A stretch of DNA of 64,000 nucleotides. Origin: a virus. The notes under the pieces were generated by a model that did no database searches, was not told the origin of the DNA, and saw nothing but the letters and a program-made list of their open reading frames with translations. The translations under genes were made by a program, and so were the position numbers. The stretch lies in the IMG/VR virus record IMGVR_UViG_3300021963_000002, positions 1-64,000 of that record. One strand, given 5' to 3'. Below are positions 26,534-35,227 of the stretch, one piece after another (positions within the stretch are counted from its first letter, which is position 1; each line of letters opens with the position of its first letter).

Positions 26534-28402
26534 TCAGCCCAGCGCTAATGCCAGGCCGAGGCTTATGCCACTATTGCTAGCTGTTGATGTAATCGTCACT
26601 TCTACCTCTTCGTTGACAAAATCGTCATTCACGGTGAGGGTGATGTTGCTGCCTTCGATGAAGCGAACACTGCGGCGGGTGCCAGTCGCACTTGTGTCAG
26701 TGTTCTTGTAGATGGCTACCCGGGCATTGGTTTCTGCCGTGACTGGCTGTGCAACCCGAACTGCATTGATCGTGCTACTAGTTGCTGCATTTATCACACC
26801 GATCAGCTGATCCGCACTCAGGTCGGAGATGTTGCCTGCACCAGCTCCGGCTGCTCGACCTTTGACGGTCGCCTGACTTACTTGCTGGAGCTTGTCATTA
26901 GCCAGTGAGTTAACGCCGATGGCCGTTTCACCAAAAACGCTGAAGACCAGGCTGCTGGAGTCCAGTGTGACGTTGCGACTGGTTTGAACGAACGATTTGC
27001 CTTGGTTTGCGGTACCTGCTTCGACGTAAGTGAACGCACCGGCACCAGCTTCGGCTGAAGTGTTGAAGTCATCCGAGCGGGTCAGCACATAGGGCGTGCT
27101 CCCGGTGCCGATGGCCGAAACGCGGTAGATGCCGTTTTCGGTCTGCACCGTTTGGTCCTTCACCAGGACCCGATCGTTCAGCGCGAGGTTCTCACCATCG
27201 ATGGTGACCCCCCCGTTGGAGTTGGCGGTCAGTGTTTGCCCGATGCTGGAGTAGCTGGCTGCCAGGTTTGCAGTGGTTGCAGCCCGCACCGATGCTTTGA
27301 CGTCCAGACCAGTTGTTTGGGCGTCGACGTACGACTTGGTCGCAAGGTCGTTTGAGTTGACTGGCGATGCGGCATTGGTGATCCGAGCGCCGTTAGCGTT
27401 TCTTGTACCGCTGATGCCGTCAAAGATGTTGTTGGGGTTGGCACCCAGTGCAATATCAGAACCGTCGCTGGCGACGGTAATGTAGTTCGTACTGGTAGGT
27501 TTGATGCCCTTGAACTCGGCGCGATAGGAGCCGGAAACCAGGACAGAGCTTTGGTACACAAGTTGCTCACCGATGGCACCGACGCCCACGGCGGAGTTGA
27601 TGCCTTGTAGGTTCCGAAGCGCGCCGTCAGCAGTATTAGCGCCTGAACCACCTTGTGAAATCGACAGCGGGGTGGTCAGACCCGAGAGGCTGCTTATATC
27701 GGAGTTGGAGCCGGACTTGGCAGCGCCAAGATTGTTGCGCGCTGTAGCTGCGTTGTTAGCCCCCGTACCTCCCACAGACACCGCTAAAGGTGTCGAGGTG
27801 TTCAAGGTGTTGATGTCAATATTCCCCGGTACCAAATCCAGGGTTAGCGCCTGATTGGAGTCGCTGTAGGCCGCGCTCAGCCGGTTAGAGCCCAGCTTCA
27901 GCGGGCGCAGCTCCAGGGTTTTCGACCCGTCCGCTTCGACTGTGACGCTGGACAGGAATTCGTAGACGGTGCCATTAACGACGTTGTTTTCCGCGTTGAC
28001 GACACCAGTGTTTTTAACTGTGACGTCAGCTCTGTTGCTCCCAGAGTTGTCGGCTATGTCGACATTGATACCGACGCCATTGACGAAGTTGGCTTCCTGG
28101 CGGACCGACTTCAGGGCACCAGCTTCTGAGTAGCGGGAGCGCTGGGTGGATGTGTCATTGACAACGTGTGCCGTCAGGGCGCCATTGGCGTCGTCGTAGG
28201 TGATGGCGACTGTGCTGGGACTTGCTGGGTCGTTTTGAATCAGGCTGCCAACAATGTCCTGAATTGCTTCTTGGACATTGGCCCAGGTAATCTTTTTAGC
28301 CTCGGTGCTGGTCGCACTCAGACGTTCAACGATCAACAGCAGGTCGTCCGCCTGAGGCGTGACTAATGCGTTCAGATCGGTAATGTTTTTAGTCGCGACC
28401 AT
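26534..28402 (-). CDS. Long tail fibre protein
   Basis: The 622 residues include repeated fibre modules such as PLAVSVGGTGANNAATARNN and PLSISQGGSGANTADGALRN (about residues 205-270), NGARITNAASPVNSNDLATK and the 'GLDVKASVRAAT' block common in phage fibres. The end SNSGISLGLALALG is hydrophobic and resembles the end of the rightward gene 23526-23879. A trimeric fibre or side fibre is the likely role. The start MVATKNITDLNALVTPQADD is standard for such proteins. Confidence 0.75.
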   Translation of the reverse strand: MVATKNITDLNALVTPQADDLLLIVERLSATSTEAKKITWANVQEAIQDIVGSLIQNDPASPSTVAITYDDANGALTAHVVNDTSTQRSRYSEAGALKSVRQEANFVNGVGINVDIADNSGSNRADVTVKNTGVVNAENNVVNGTVYEFLSSVTVEADGSKTLELRPLKLGSNRLSAAYSDSNQALTLDLVPGNIDINTLNTSTPLAVSVGGTGANNAATARNNLGAAKSGSNSDISSLSGLTTPLSISQGGSGANTADGALRNLQGINSAVGVGAIGEQLVYQSSVLVSGSYRAEFKGIKPTSTNYITVASDGSDIALGANPNNIFDGISGTRNANGARITNAASPVNSNDLATKSYVDAQTTGLDVKASVRAATTANLAASYSSIGQTLTANSNGGVTIDGENLALNDRVLVKDQTVQTENGIYRVSAIGTGSTPYVLTRSDDFNTSAEAGAGAFTYVEAGTANQGKSFVQTSRNVTLDSSSLVFSVFGETAIGVNSLANDKLQQVSQATVKGRAAGAGAGNISDLSADQLIGVINAATSSTINAVRVAQPVTAETNARVAIYKNTDTSATGTRRSVRFIEGSNITLTVNDDFVNEEVEVTITSTASNSGISLGLALALG

Positions 28403-29214
28403 TAGATGGCACCTCGCACCTTGATTTCCTTCAGTACTGGGAGCGTGCTAGACGCTGATTGTTCGCGGTTCCAGTAGAACAGCCTGAGCGGACTAGCACC
28501 GTTGGTTTGGGTGAAAGTTGCTACCGTGACGTCCCCTCTCTTCAGGGTTACGCTGCCAGTACTACCGGCACGGGTGAGAGTAAAGATCTCATCCGAAGCT
28601 ACAGTAATTGTACCCGAGCCTGCAGTTTGAATATCGATTTCGCTGCCGGCAACTGCACCTGCTCGACTTGTCGAAAGCTTGATTGAGTTGGTGGAGGTGT
28701 TGATTACGAAGTAGCTCACCGCCGAGCTCAATCCGCCCGGGACAGTTCCAGTGGAGGTCACAAGTACACGATCCCCCGTGTTGAACGGGTGGGCATTGAT
28801 CGTCAGGGTGTTGCTGGCATCACTTACGCCGCTCACGGCTTGGGGGCGGGCGATGGTCAGCACGGATGTTCCCTGCACGTTCACGCTGACTTTGTTGGGT
28901 GCAGTGGTTAGCCTCCCAAAGCCGACAGCAAAGCGGTTGGCGCTGACAGTCGAGATCTGGCTTTCATCCCAGTTGGAGAGGGTGTTGAGCTCTGCGTCAA
29001 TCGCAAAGCCAATAGCCAGGTTGGACGTCCCGCTGGTGAGCGTGCCGTTGATCAGCGAGGCGTCTGGTTTGAAGCTGACGACGGCGTCGGTCGGATCATC
29101 AGAGGGATTGATGAAGACCTGCGTCCCAATGGCGAAACTAAACGGCCTGTTCTCCAGATCCGTTGGCTGTCCATTGGTTGATGTGTTGATTAGCGAGGAT
29201 CCGAGAACAGGCAT
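28402..29214 (-). CDS. Tail structural protein
   Basis: Of 270 residues, the middle contains a recognisable module HPFNTGDRVLVTSTGTVPGG and SYFVINTSTNSIKLSTSRAG, found in many phage tail proteins ('F.tGd.v.v..tG..p.gl...t.Yyv'). The N-terminal part is beta-rich with a concanavalin-like flavour (ENRPFSFAIGTQVFINPSDD). A related module appears in 32993-33709. Exact role unknown. Confidence 0.6.
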   Translation of the reverse strand: MPVLGSSLINTSTNGQPTDLENRPFSFAIGTQVFINPSDDPTDAVVSFKPDASLINGTLTSGTSNLAIGFAIDAELNTLSNWDESQISTVSANRFAVGFGRLTTAPNKVSVNVQGTSVLTIARPQAVSGVSDASNTLTINAHPFNTGDRVLVTSTGTVPGGLSSAVSYFVINTSTNSIKLSTSRAGAVAGSEIDIQTAGSGTITVASDEIFTLTRAGSTGSVTLKRGDVTVATFTQTNGASPLRLFYWNREQSASSTLPVLKEIKVRGAI

Positions 29215-31361
29215 TAGCTCACCCCGTTCGTGAGGTACATGTTTACGGTCGGGGCGGTCTGCACGCTGTAGGCATCAGAGCTGGTGGTGTTAACCAAGTT
29301 CATCCACTCTGCGTTGTATTCCACCGCCTTATCTAGTTTCGTGTAGCTGGCACCGAATGGGCGGGCGACAAACACAATCTCTGTGTTGTAAACAGGCTTC
29401 AGTCGGCTGGCTACGTTCCGCTCTAGATCAAGTTCGTAGTGTGCAACAAGCGTGTCGCCTGCTGCAATACCTGTTGTGACAGGCGTTGTATTTACTTTAG
29501 CTGCTTTGATTGTGAAAGATCTAGAGCTATTCAGCGTGTGCACGTAATAGTTCGTGTTCCCCTTGCTGATCCGTTGCCCCAGGGTGAGGCGTAGCGGGAA
29601 GGCTGATGCCACGATGATCAATCCGGTGCTGGGGTTGAACGACTGGACCGTAATTGAGTCCGACTTGACCGGGAACTCGGGCGGGCTGTCGAACTCAGAG
29701 CTGATCTGCTCCCGCTGGCCACCAAAGATGGGCCGCAGGTCGATGGTGGAGCCTTCAGGACCAACAATAAAGCTGCCGATCCGTTTGCCGCTTTGAACCA
29801 CGCGGTAATCGTTGAAGCTGACGTCGAGGGTCAGGAGATCGCCGCTTTCGTACTGGGTGTCGACTGTCAGAAACTCGCCAGTGGGGTCCTCTTGGGTGAC
29901 GGCGAATTCCGCGCCTGTGTCGTCGAAGCTGGTGATCAGCTGCGGGACCAGGTTGAACGGAGAGACGTAGTCACCATTTCGGTAGGGGATCCGGCCGTTG
30001 ACGTGCCCTGCCTCCGTGGGCGGCACCATCACTGGATCCTTCCATATCTCCAGCTCAACCATGTCGGACGCGCCGACGTTCAGCATCAATGGGTTCGTGA
30101 CCAGGAGGTTCTCAACCGTTTCGCCCGCGTTGTTGGGGAAGCGCGCCTTGCTGCGGATCGTCATCACAGACTGACCTGCACCGCTGTATAGGCCGCCTAC
30201 GACGGGTTCGACCGCCTTGCCGAAGGAGCCATCGACAGTCGTGATTTTGGCCTTGTCCTCACCCCCGCCATCAACCAGAACGGAGGCGCCGTAACGCTCG
30301 ATGTACTCCGAGCGAGCCAGGTTTCCGCTATTGGTGATCTCCACCCAGATCGGGAGGCTCGGGCTACTCAGCGACGGGATGTCGTACGAGCGCAAGGCAC
30401 CTGAGCCGTCCTCCTCTTGCAGATCGTTCCGCTTCTGGGTGTCGGCGAGGATGAGCTCGTGCGCCAGGATCCAGCGGGCTCGGGGGATCTGGGTGATGGA
30501 GGTTGGTAGTTCCTCGTCCTTGTCGACCAGGAAGAAATAGAAACGGACATCGCTGGCCCCGTACCACCCCCACTCGATGAGGGTCATAAAGGTCTTGCTC
30601 AGATCCAGCGATTGCTTGGATTTGCCAGAACCGTCGACGTGATCGCCGTTCCACTGGGAGCGGGGGATCCGGGTTTCGTAGCGCAGCCCGTTACCGCCAC
30701 TGGTCCGGTAGACGATCTGAAGGCGGTCGCCCACACCGTCGCCACTGCACTCCACGAAGAAACCGTCATTTGGGTCGCCAACACCCCACATCCGCCGCAC
30801 GCTGACGGGTGTGGAGTCCACGGACATGCGGACAGCGAGGCTGGCCCGGACAATGCGCCCGGGCTGATAGCGGTAGCGCTGCTTGGTGGCAATTCGAGCG
30901 CGTTGGAAGCCCCCCTCATTGCTATTGAGGATGAGCTGGGCGGAGCTGGCAGCCTGGTTGTATTTGATCTCCCCGTTGGGAATGGCGGGGTAGAAGGCGC
31001 TGGTTTCGGAAAGCTGGGTCCACCGTGCCGACTCGGTACCGTCGATCTCCGGACGCTCGTTCAGGCCGGTGACGTCGAAGATCCAGTCTTCTTCCGTCAG
31101 CTCGTAGGCGTCGTTGCGAGTGAGGAAGTTGTAGGGCCGGGTTGCCCGGGGGAAGCCGAGCATGTCCCGGTTCACCTCGCTCGCGAACCGGTAGTTATCG
31201 ATGATGGGGAGGACGTAATCCTCCCGGGGCATCACGACGGGAAGGCTGTTGTCCCCTGAGGTTTGGCCGGCAGGGAATTCTGAGGCGGCCTGAACCTCAA
31301 CCCCATTGCGTACAACACGTTTACGCCCGATGTCATCGGGGAGTTGGTAGGCCGTCGTCAT
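29214..31361 (-). CDS. Large tail/baseplate protein, paralogue A
   Basis: The 715-residue protein begins YQLPDDIGRKRVVRNG and has AGQTSGDNSLPVVMPREDYV, then NRDMLGFPRATRPYNF. These correspond position by position to the neighbour at 31361-32980. The middle of both carries GRIVRASLAVRMS..., YEWGWYG-like and ARWI(V/L)AH blocks. It looks like a ring or fibre-support protein duplicated in tandem; the extra ~170 C-terminal residues here are beta-rich. No named family. Confidence 0.6.
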   Translation of the reverse strand: MTTAYQLPDDIGRKRVVRNGVEVQAASEFPAGQTSGDNSLPVVMPREDYVLPIIDNYRFASEVNRDMLGFPRATRPYNFLTRNDAYELTEEDWIFDVTGLNERPEIDGTESARWTQLSETSAFYPAIPNGEIKYNQAASSAQLILNSNEGGFQRARIATKQRYRYQPGRIVRASLAVRMSVDSTPVSVRRMWGVGDPNDGFFVECSGDGVGDRLQIVYRTSGGNGLRYETRIPRSQWNGDHVDGSGKSKQSLDLSKTFMTLIEWGWYGASDVRFYFFLVDKDEELPTSITQIPRARWILAHELILADTQKRNDLQEEDGSGALRSYDIPSLSSPSLPIWVEITNSGNLARSEYIERYGASVLVDGGGEDKAKITTVDGSFGKAVEPVVGGLYSGAGQSVMTIRSKARFPNNAGETVENLLVTNPLMLNVGASDMVELEIWKDPVMVPPTEAGHVNGRIPYRNGDYVSPFNLVPQLITSFDDTGAEFAVTQEDPTGEFLTVDTQYESGDLLTLDVSFNDYRVVQSGKRIGSFIVGPEGSTIDLRPIFGGQREQISSEFDSPPEFPVKSDSITVQSFNPSTGLIIVASAFPLRLTLGQRISKGNTNYYVHTLNSSRSFTIKAAKVNTTPVTTGIAAGDTLVAHYELDLERNVASRLKPVYNTEIVFVARPFGASYTKLDKAVEYNAEWMNLVNTTSSDAYSVQTAPTVNMYLTNGVS

Positions 31362-32980
31362 CAGCGCTGACCCCAGGTGAGGCTGGCTTTACAGGTGTTG
31401 GATCCGTTGTCGATGGAGCGTGCGGCGATCACCAGCACGTCACCGGCGGTACCGGAGGCTGCGGTGGCCTCGCGGGTCAGGTACTGACGGGCAAAAGCAA
31501 AGATCTGGGTCAGATCCACGTTTGCCGAGTCGGCATCACCAGTGAAGAAAGAGGCGATTTGCTCCCCACCGGTGTATGCAGAAATCGCATTAGAGGGGCT
31601 TTCAGGAGAGTTGTACTCAATGGCGGAGAGCGTTCCAGTGCTTGTGTACGCCGTCACCGGGTTTGTGGCCGCGTCAGTCACCGTCGCGGGGTTCTTCACG
31701 AGGATGAACTGGGCGCGGTGCGAGCTCACCATCGAGAGGAGCAGGGGGAAGACGCGCATCAGGTTGCGCTTGGTCTCGCCCTGGTTGTTGGTGATGTTCT
31801 CCTTGATCCGCAGTGCCAGCAGGGGCTTAAAGGCGGAGGTGCCGACGCCAGTGACCTTGGCGCCGTCCTGGCTGTAGATCGCGAGCTTGCTGTAATCGCC
31901 ACCGTCGATGGAGATCTGCGCGCCGAACTTGCGGAGATAGGCGTTGGCAGAGAGGGTGCCGGTCTTCTCCACCCGGAACTGCATTGGCAGCGTCGGGTTA
32001 CCCAGCGAGGGGTAGGGGATGCGATCCGAGCAGTTGAGGTTGTGGGCGATAACCCAGCGGGCCGTTTTGGCGGTCTCTCCGCTGGGGAGGTTCGCGTCTA
32101 CAGGGACGTAGAACAGCAGGCGAGAGCCGGTGCCGCCGTACCAGCCGTACTCAATGCGGCACATCACCAGATTGGTGAGGCTGAGCTGGTGGACGGAGGA
32201 GGTGTCGGCAGAGCCGAGGATTGAGGCGCCTGCCGCGCCCACCATGGTGTCCCCGTTCCAGTAGCGGCGGGGGACGATTTCCTCCATCACGGTGGGAGAG
32301 GAGGAGACCAGCTTGTAAATGGTGCCGAGGTCGGTGCGGCCGGGTTGGGCGGCGAGGACAGCAGCGTCCACCGTGAAGGTGACAGGGTCCGTGCCCTGAG
32401 CGGTGTAGCCCTTCAGGTGATCTTGAGGGCGCTCACCCGAGCTGGTGCGGCGGACGTAGTAGAGCTCGTTGCCGACGACACGCAGGAAGTAGCCGTCGGT
32501 GCCATCGAACATGCCGAATTCGATGGTGGCGTTGGTGTCCCGGCTCATCGCCACACCAAAGGACGCCGAAGTGATGCGACCGGTTTGGTATGGGAACGCC
32601 TGCTTGGTGATCAGGCTGGCGATGTTGCCGTTGGCGGCGGCAGGGGTGATCAGGATTTCTGCTGCAGACTGCTGCAACAGGTGGTTGACCTGGGTGACGC
32701 GAGTGCCGCCGGTGACCTGCTGGTTCTTGGCCCAGATGTTCTGGTCGATATCGATGAGGTTCGTGTCATCGAAAATTGCCAGCGGGGTTTGGACCCGGGG
32801 GATGCCCAGCAAGTCGTCCCGCACTTGGGACGGTGCTGAGAGGTTGTCGAGGATCGGGATCGGGCTTTGATCCGATGCAACAACAACGGGGAGCGAGTTT
32901 GCGCTGGAGGCTTGCCCTGCCGGAATTGGCGTAGTGCGGCCTACTGTAATTACGCTTACGCCTTCTTCAACAGTTGCCAT
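31361..32980 (-). CDS. Large tail/baseplate protein, paralogue B
   Basis: The 539 residues show IPAGQASSANSLPVVVASDQ, QVRDDLLGIPRVQTPLAIFD, RIEYGWYGGTGSRLLFYVPV and TARWVIAHNLNCSD, each with a counterpart in the downstream gene. The product is all-beta by appearance. The tandem pair probably arose by duplication and may form a mixed assembly at the tail tip. ATG 32980 is the start. Confidence 0.6.
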   Translation of the reverse strand: MATVEEGVSVITVGRTTPIPAGQASSANSLPVVVASDQSPIPILDNLSAPSQVRDDLLGIPRVQTPLAIFDDTNLIDIDQNIWAKNQQVTGGTRVTQVNHLLQQSAAEILITPAAANGNIASLITKQAFPYQTGRITSASFGVAMSRDTNATIEFGMFDGTDGYFLRVVGNELYYVRRTSSGERPQDHLKGYTAQGTDPVTFTVDAAVLAAQPGRTDLGTIYKLVSSSPTVMEEIVPRRYWNGDTMVGAAGASILGSADTSSVHQLSLTNLVMCRIEYGWYGGTGSRLLFYVPVDANLPSGETAKTARWVIAHNLNCSDRIPYPSLGNPTLPMQFRVEKTGTLSANAYLRKFGAQISIDGGDYSKLAIYSQDGAKVTGVGTSAFKPLLALRIKENITNNQGETKRNLMRVFPLLLSMVSSHRAQFILVKNPATVTDAATNPVTAYTSTGTLSAIEYNSPESPSNAISAYTGGEQIASFFTGDADSANVDLTQIFAFARQYLTREATAASGTAGDVLVIAARSIDNGSNTCKASLTWGQR

Positions 32981-32992
32981 TAGGGCTTAACC

Positions 32993-33709
32993 TCAGCTAA
33001 CAGAATCTCTAGAGATACGAGGAATCACTTCAAGTGTTCCGATGGCCAGCGTATCTTCCTTATACACCGATATTGTACCTGAGCTCGCACCCACAGAAAA
33101 TACAGGAGAGCCCGCACTTGTTGGCACCAGTTCGAACACCGTGCTGCTGATAATTGCAAGGTTGTTTGAGTAGAAGTTGACGCCGTCGTAAACGGTTTGC
33201 CCTGTTCCTGTGATCAAGATTTGATCCCGCTCCGTCAGTTTGTGAGGAGTGGTGGTGGTGATACGGACTCGGTTGCTGACAACACCAGACGAGCTGGTGA
33301 AACTGCTGCCTGCCGTGATGCCACTGATGGTGGCTTGCGGGACAGTGAAGTACTCGCGGAGATCCCAGAGGAACTTGCCCTGGGGCTCGTCGGTGGGGTC
33401 GGTGCCGAACGCGAGGCCGGACTGGGAGATCCCCCGCTCTTCGTAGCCCAGAGGCACGTTTCGACCGAGAGCTTCGGTTTGGCGGCTGGTTAGGCGGAGT
33501 TGAATAACGCCTCCAGTCGGGTCGATCTCTACAACACCGAACGAGTCGACGGAGGCGTCTGTGGTGTTGTTGAAGTACCGGCGGATGTCAGCAACGAGGA
33601 CTGAATTGCTGTAGTCGTGGGGTGTTCCCCACGGCTTTTCAATGTTTAGGTACAGCTCGTCGAAGCTATCCCCCTCGCGCACCGTAATCGCAATAGGGTC
33701 CAGTGCCAT
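32993..33709 (-). CDS. Tail protein with baseplate-upper-like N-terminus
   Basis: The 238 residues open with ITVREGDSFDELYLNIEKPW and LVADIRRYFNNTTDASVDSF, similar in plan to 21535-21876 on the other strand. The C-terminal half has the module PHKLTERDQILITGTGQTVY, DGVNFY, VFELV, related to the module in 28402-29214. So it combines two domains that occur separately elsewhere in the tail region. Confidence 0.55.
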   Translation of the reverse strand: MALDPIAITVREGDSFDELYLNIEKPWGTPHDYSNSVLVADIRRYFNNTTDASVDSFGVVEIDPTGGVIQLRLTSRQTEALGRNVPLGYEERGISQSGLAFGTDPTDEPQGKFLWDLREYFTVPQATISGITAGSSFTSSSGVVSNRVRITTTTPHKLTERDQILITGTGQTVYDGVNFYSNNLAIISSTVFELVPTSAGSPVFSVGASSGTISVYKEDTLAIGTLEVIPRISRDSVS

Positions 33710-33711
33710 TG

Positions 33712-34455
33712 CTACTTAGCCTTTAACTTCTGGATCAGGCGCTGCCGGGGGTTGTCCGGAATATCTTCAACAGTTTGCGGAAGATGCACTGTTTGCGCTC
33801 TATCCAACTTTAACTGATTCAGCTCTAGTACAGCCTTGTAGTAGGTATCATTCAGGTCGGCTAATCTCTGGTTTTCAACTTCTAGAAAGCTGATCCGCTC
33901 TTTCAGGGGCTCCGGAGGGACCGGCACCCGCTGGTAGACCGTCTTCACAACGGGGGCGTTGGCTGTCCGAAGTTCAGCTAGCTCCTTGTCGCGGACACCC
34001 AAGGCGAATTCGGTGGCGCGCTCCAGTTCGTTGACCTTGTCCTTGAGCTCTTGATTGGTGAGCTGGAGTTCTTCGACTTGGAATTCCAACTCTGTCTTGG
34101 CGGCCAGGGCTTCAGCCAGTTCTGTCGCCAGCCGACGGTTACTGACCTCCGCCAGAGCGTTGCTCGGGTTGGTGACTTCCTCAGGCTTGTCCTGACCGGG
34201 GGTGACGTCGACCTCTCCGGTGGTTGGGACCTTCCACTTCAAGGTGAAGGCCGTATCCCTGATATCGCCTTCTTCCTTAAATCCGACGTTGTAGTAGTAG
34301 CCCCGTGGAGTGGGCTGCAGCTCGATGTCGATCTCCCCGGCGATAACGGGGTAGTGCCGCTCATACTTGTCGACACCGAAGAACGGTTGGGAGGGTTTGA
34401 TGACCAGGACACCATCGCGCTGGTCGGCAAAAATCCTGCCGTAGAGGCGGGTCAT
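33712..34455 (-). CDS. Tail protein with central coiled coil
   Basis: The first ~90 of 247 residues are beta-rich (GRIFADQRDGVLVIKPSQPF, IDIELQPTPRGYYYNVGFKE). From about residue 100 to 175 there is a clear coiled coil (LATELAEALAAKTELEFQVE, LTNQELKDKVNELERATEF), followed by a Pro-containing break and a second helix. It may form a trimeric stalk linking fibre and tail tip. Confidence 0.55.
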   Translation of the reverse strand: MTRLYGRIFADQRDGVLVIKPSQPFFGVDKYERHYPVIAGEIDIELQPTPRGYYYNVGFKEEGDIRDTAFTLKWKVPTTGEVDVTPGQDKPEEVTNPSNALAEVSNRRLATELAEALAAKTELEFQVEELQLTNQELKDKVNELERATEFALGVRDKELAELRTANAPVVKTVYQRVPVPPEPLKERISFLEVENQRLADLNDTYYKAVLELNQLKLDRAQTVHLPQTVEDIPDNPRQRLIQKLKAK

Positions 34456-34859
34456 CAGATCACCTCGCGATAACCGATAGTGATCCCTACGTTCGCTGTG
34501 CCAGTCAGTACGGCGTTCAGCTTGTCTGAGGAGTCAGCTTCGAACAGGCCGAGCGGGTTGCTGATCGAAACGGTGCCATTGGCAGGGATGTAGAGCGTGC
34601 CGCTGACGTCCTGGGTGGCGTCTGTCTGGAATTTCAGGCTGCAGGCTGCGCTGGCACTGATCAATAGGCTCATCACCCGGAGTTTTGCACCTGCCACAGC
34701 GGGGATCACGTCGCCACTTGCTGTCAGGTTGACGGCTTTGAACTTCAGGTCCCGGGTGAAGGCGTCGTGATAGGTGACGAACCCGCTAGTAGTTGTGCCA
34801 TTACCAGAGGCTTCGATGTAGGCATCGTTGCCATTGGCATCTCTTCCGAATAGCGCCAT
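34455..34859 (-). CDS. Small beta-rich tail protein
   Basis: The 134 residues start MALFGRDANGNDAYIEASGN and show AKLRVMSLLISASAACSLKF, GTLYIPANGTVSISNPLGLF and LTGTANVGITIGYREV, the even strand pattern of a small beta-sandwich. Similar proteins occur beside tail tips in many phages. No defined role. Confidence 0.55.
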   Translation of the reverse strand: MALFGRDANGNDAYIEASGNGTTTSGFVTYHDAFTRDLKFKAVNLTASGDVIPAVAGAKLRVMSLLISASAACSLKFQTDATQDVSGTLYIPANGTVSISNPLGLFEADSSDKLNAVLTGTANVGITIGYREVI

Positions 34860-35227
34860 TAGACGAAACCGAGGAACAGGGCGTTACTAAAGTCTGAAAA
34901 TTCTGCTGTCATACCGAACAGGCTGAACCACGAGGAGTAGGCCCACTCTGTTCTGGTACCGTCACGCAAAACAGCTCGTATCCTTACTTTAACGGCTCTC
35001 TCAAACTGAGTTTGGATGCTGCAAAGCGGAGCCATGAAACTTCCGACGGCCTGCCACTCATCCTCGTCTTCGTCATCTGTATACTGCCGCTCGACTTCAA
35101 AGTAATCAAGTCGGTTGTCTGGCTGTTCCTGCCCGAACTGTGTTCCTGGTAACAGGCTGTCGGTAATAGTGTACGGACGGTAAGTCAGACTTTTCCAGCG
35201 GATCTCTATTGTGTTGTTGAAGGCCAT
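34859..35227 (-). CDS. Small tail-tip-adjacent protein
   Basis: The 122 residues (MAFNNTIEIRWKSLTYRPYT, DYFEVERQYTDDEDEDEWQA, VKVRIRAVLRDGTRTEWAYS) resemble a fibronectin type III domain: strand pairs with VRIRAV...G..SEWS-like closing. It is coupled by close spacing to the I-J tail-tip gene. Such a domain may decorate or extend the tail tip. Confidence 0.55.
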   Translation of the reverse strand: MAFNNTIEIRWKSLTYRPYTITDSLLPGTQFGQEQPDNRLDYFEVERQYTDDEDEDEWQAVGSFMAPLCSIQTQFERAVKVRIRAVLRDGTRTEWAYSSWFSLFGMTAEFSDFSNALFLGFV

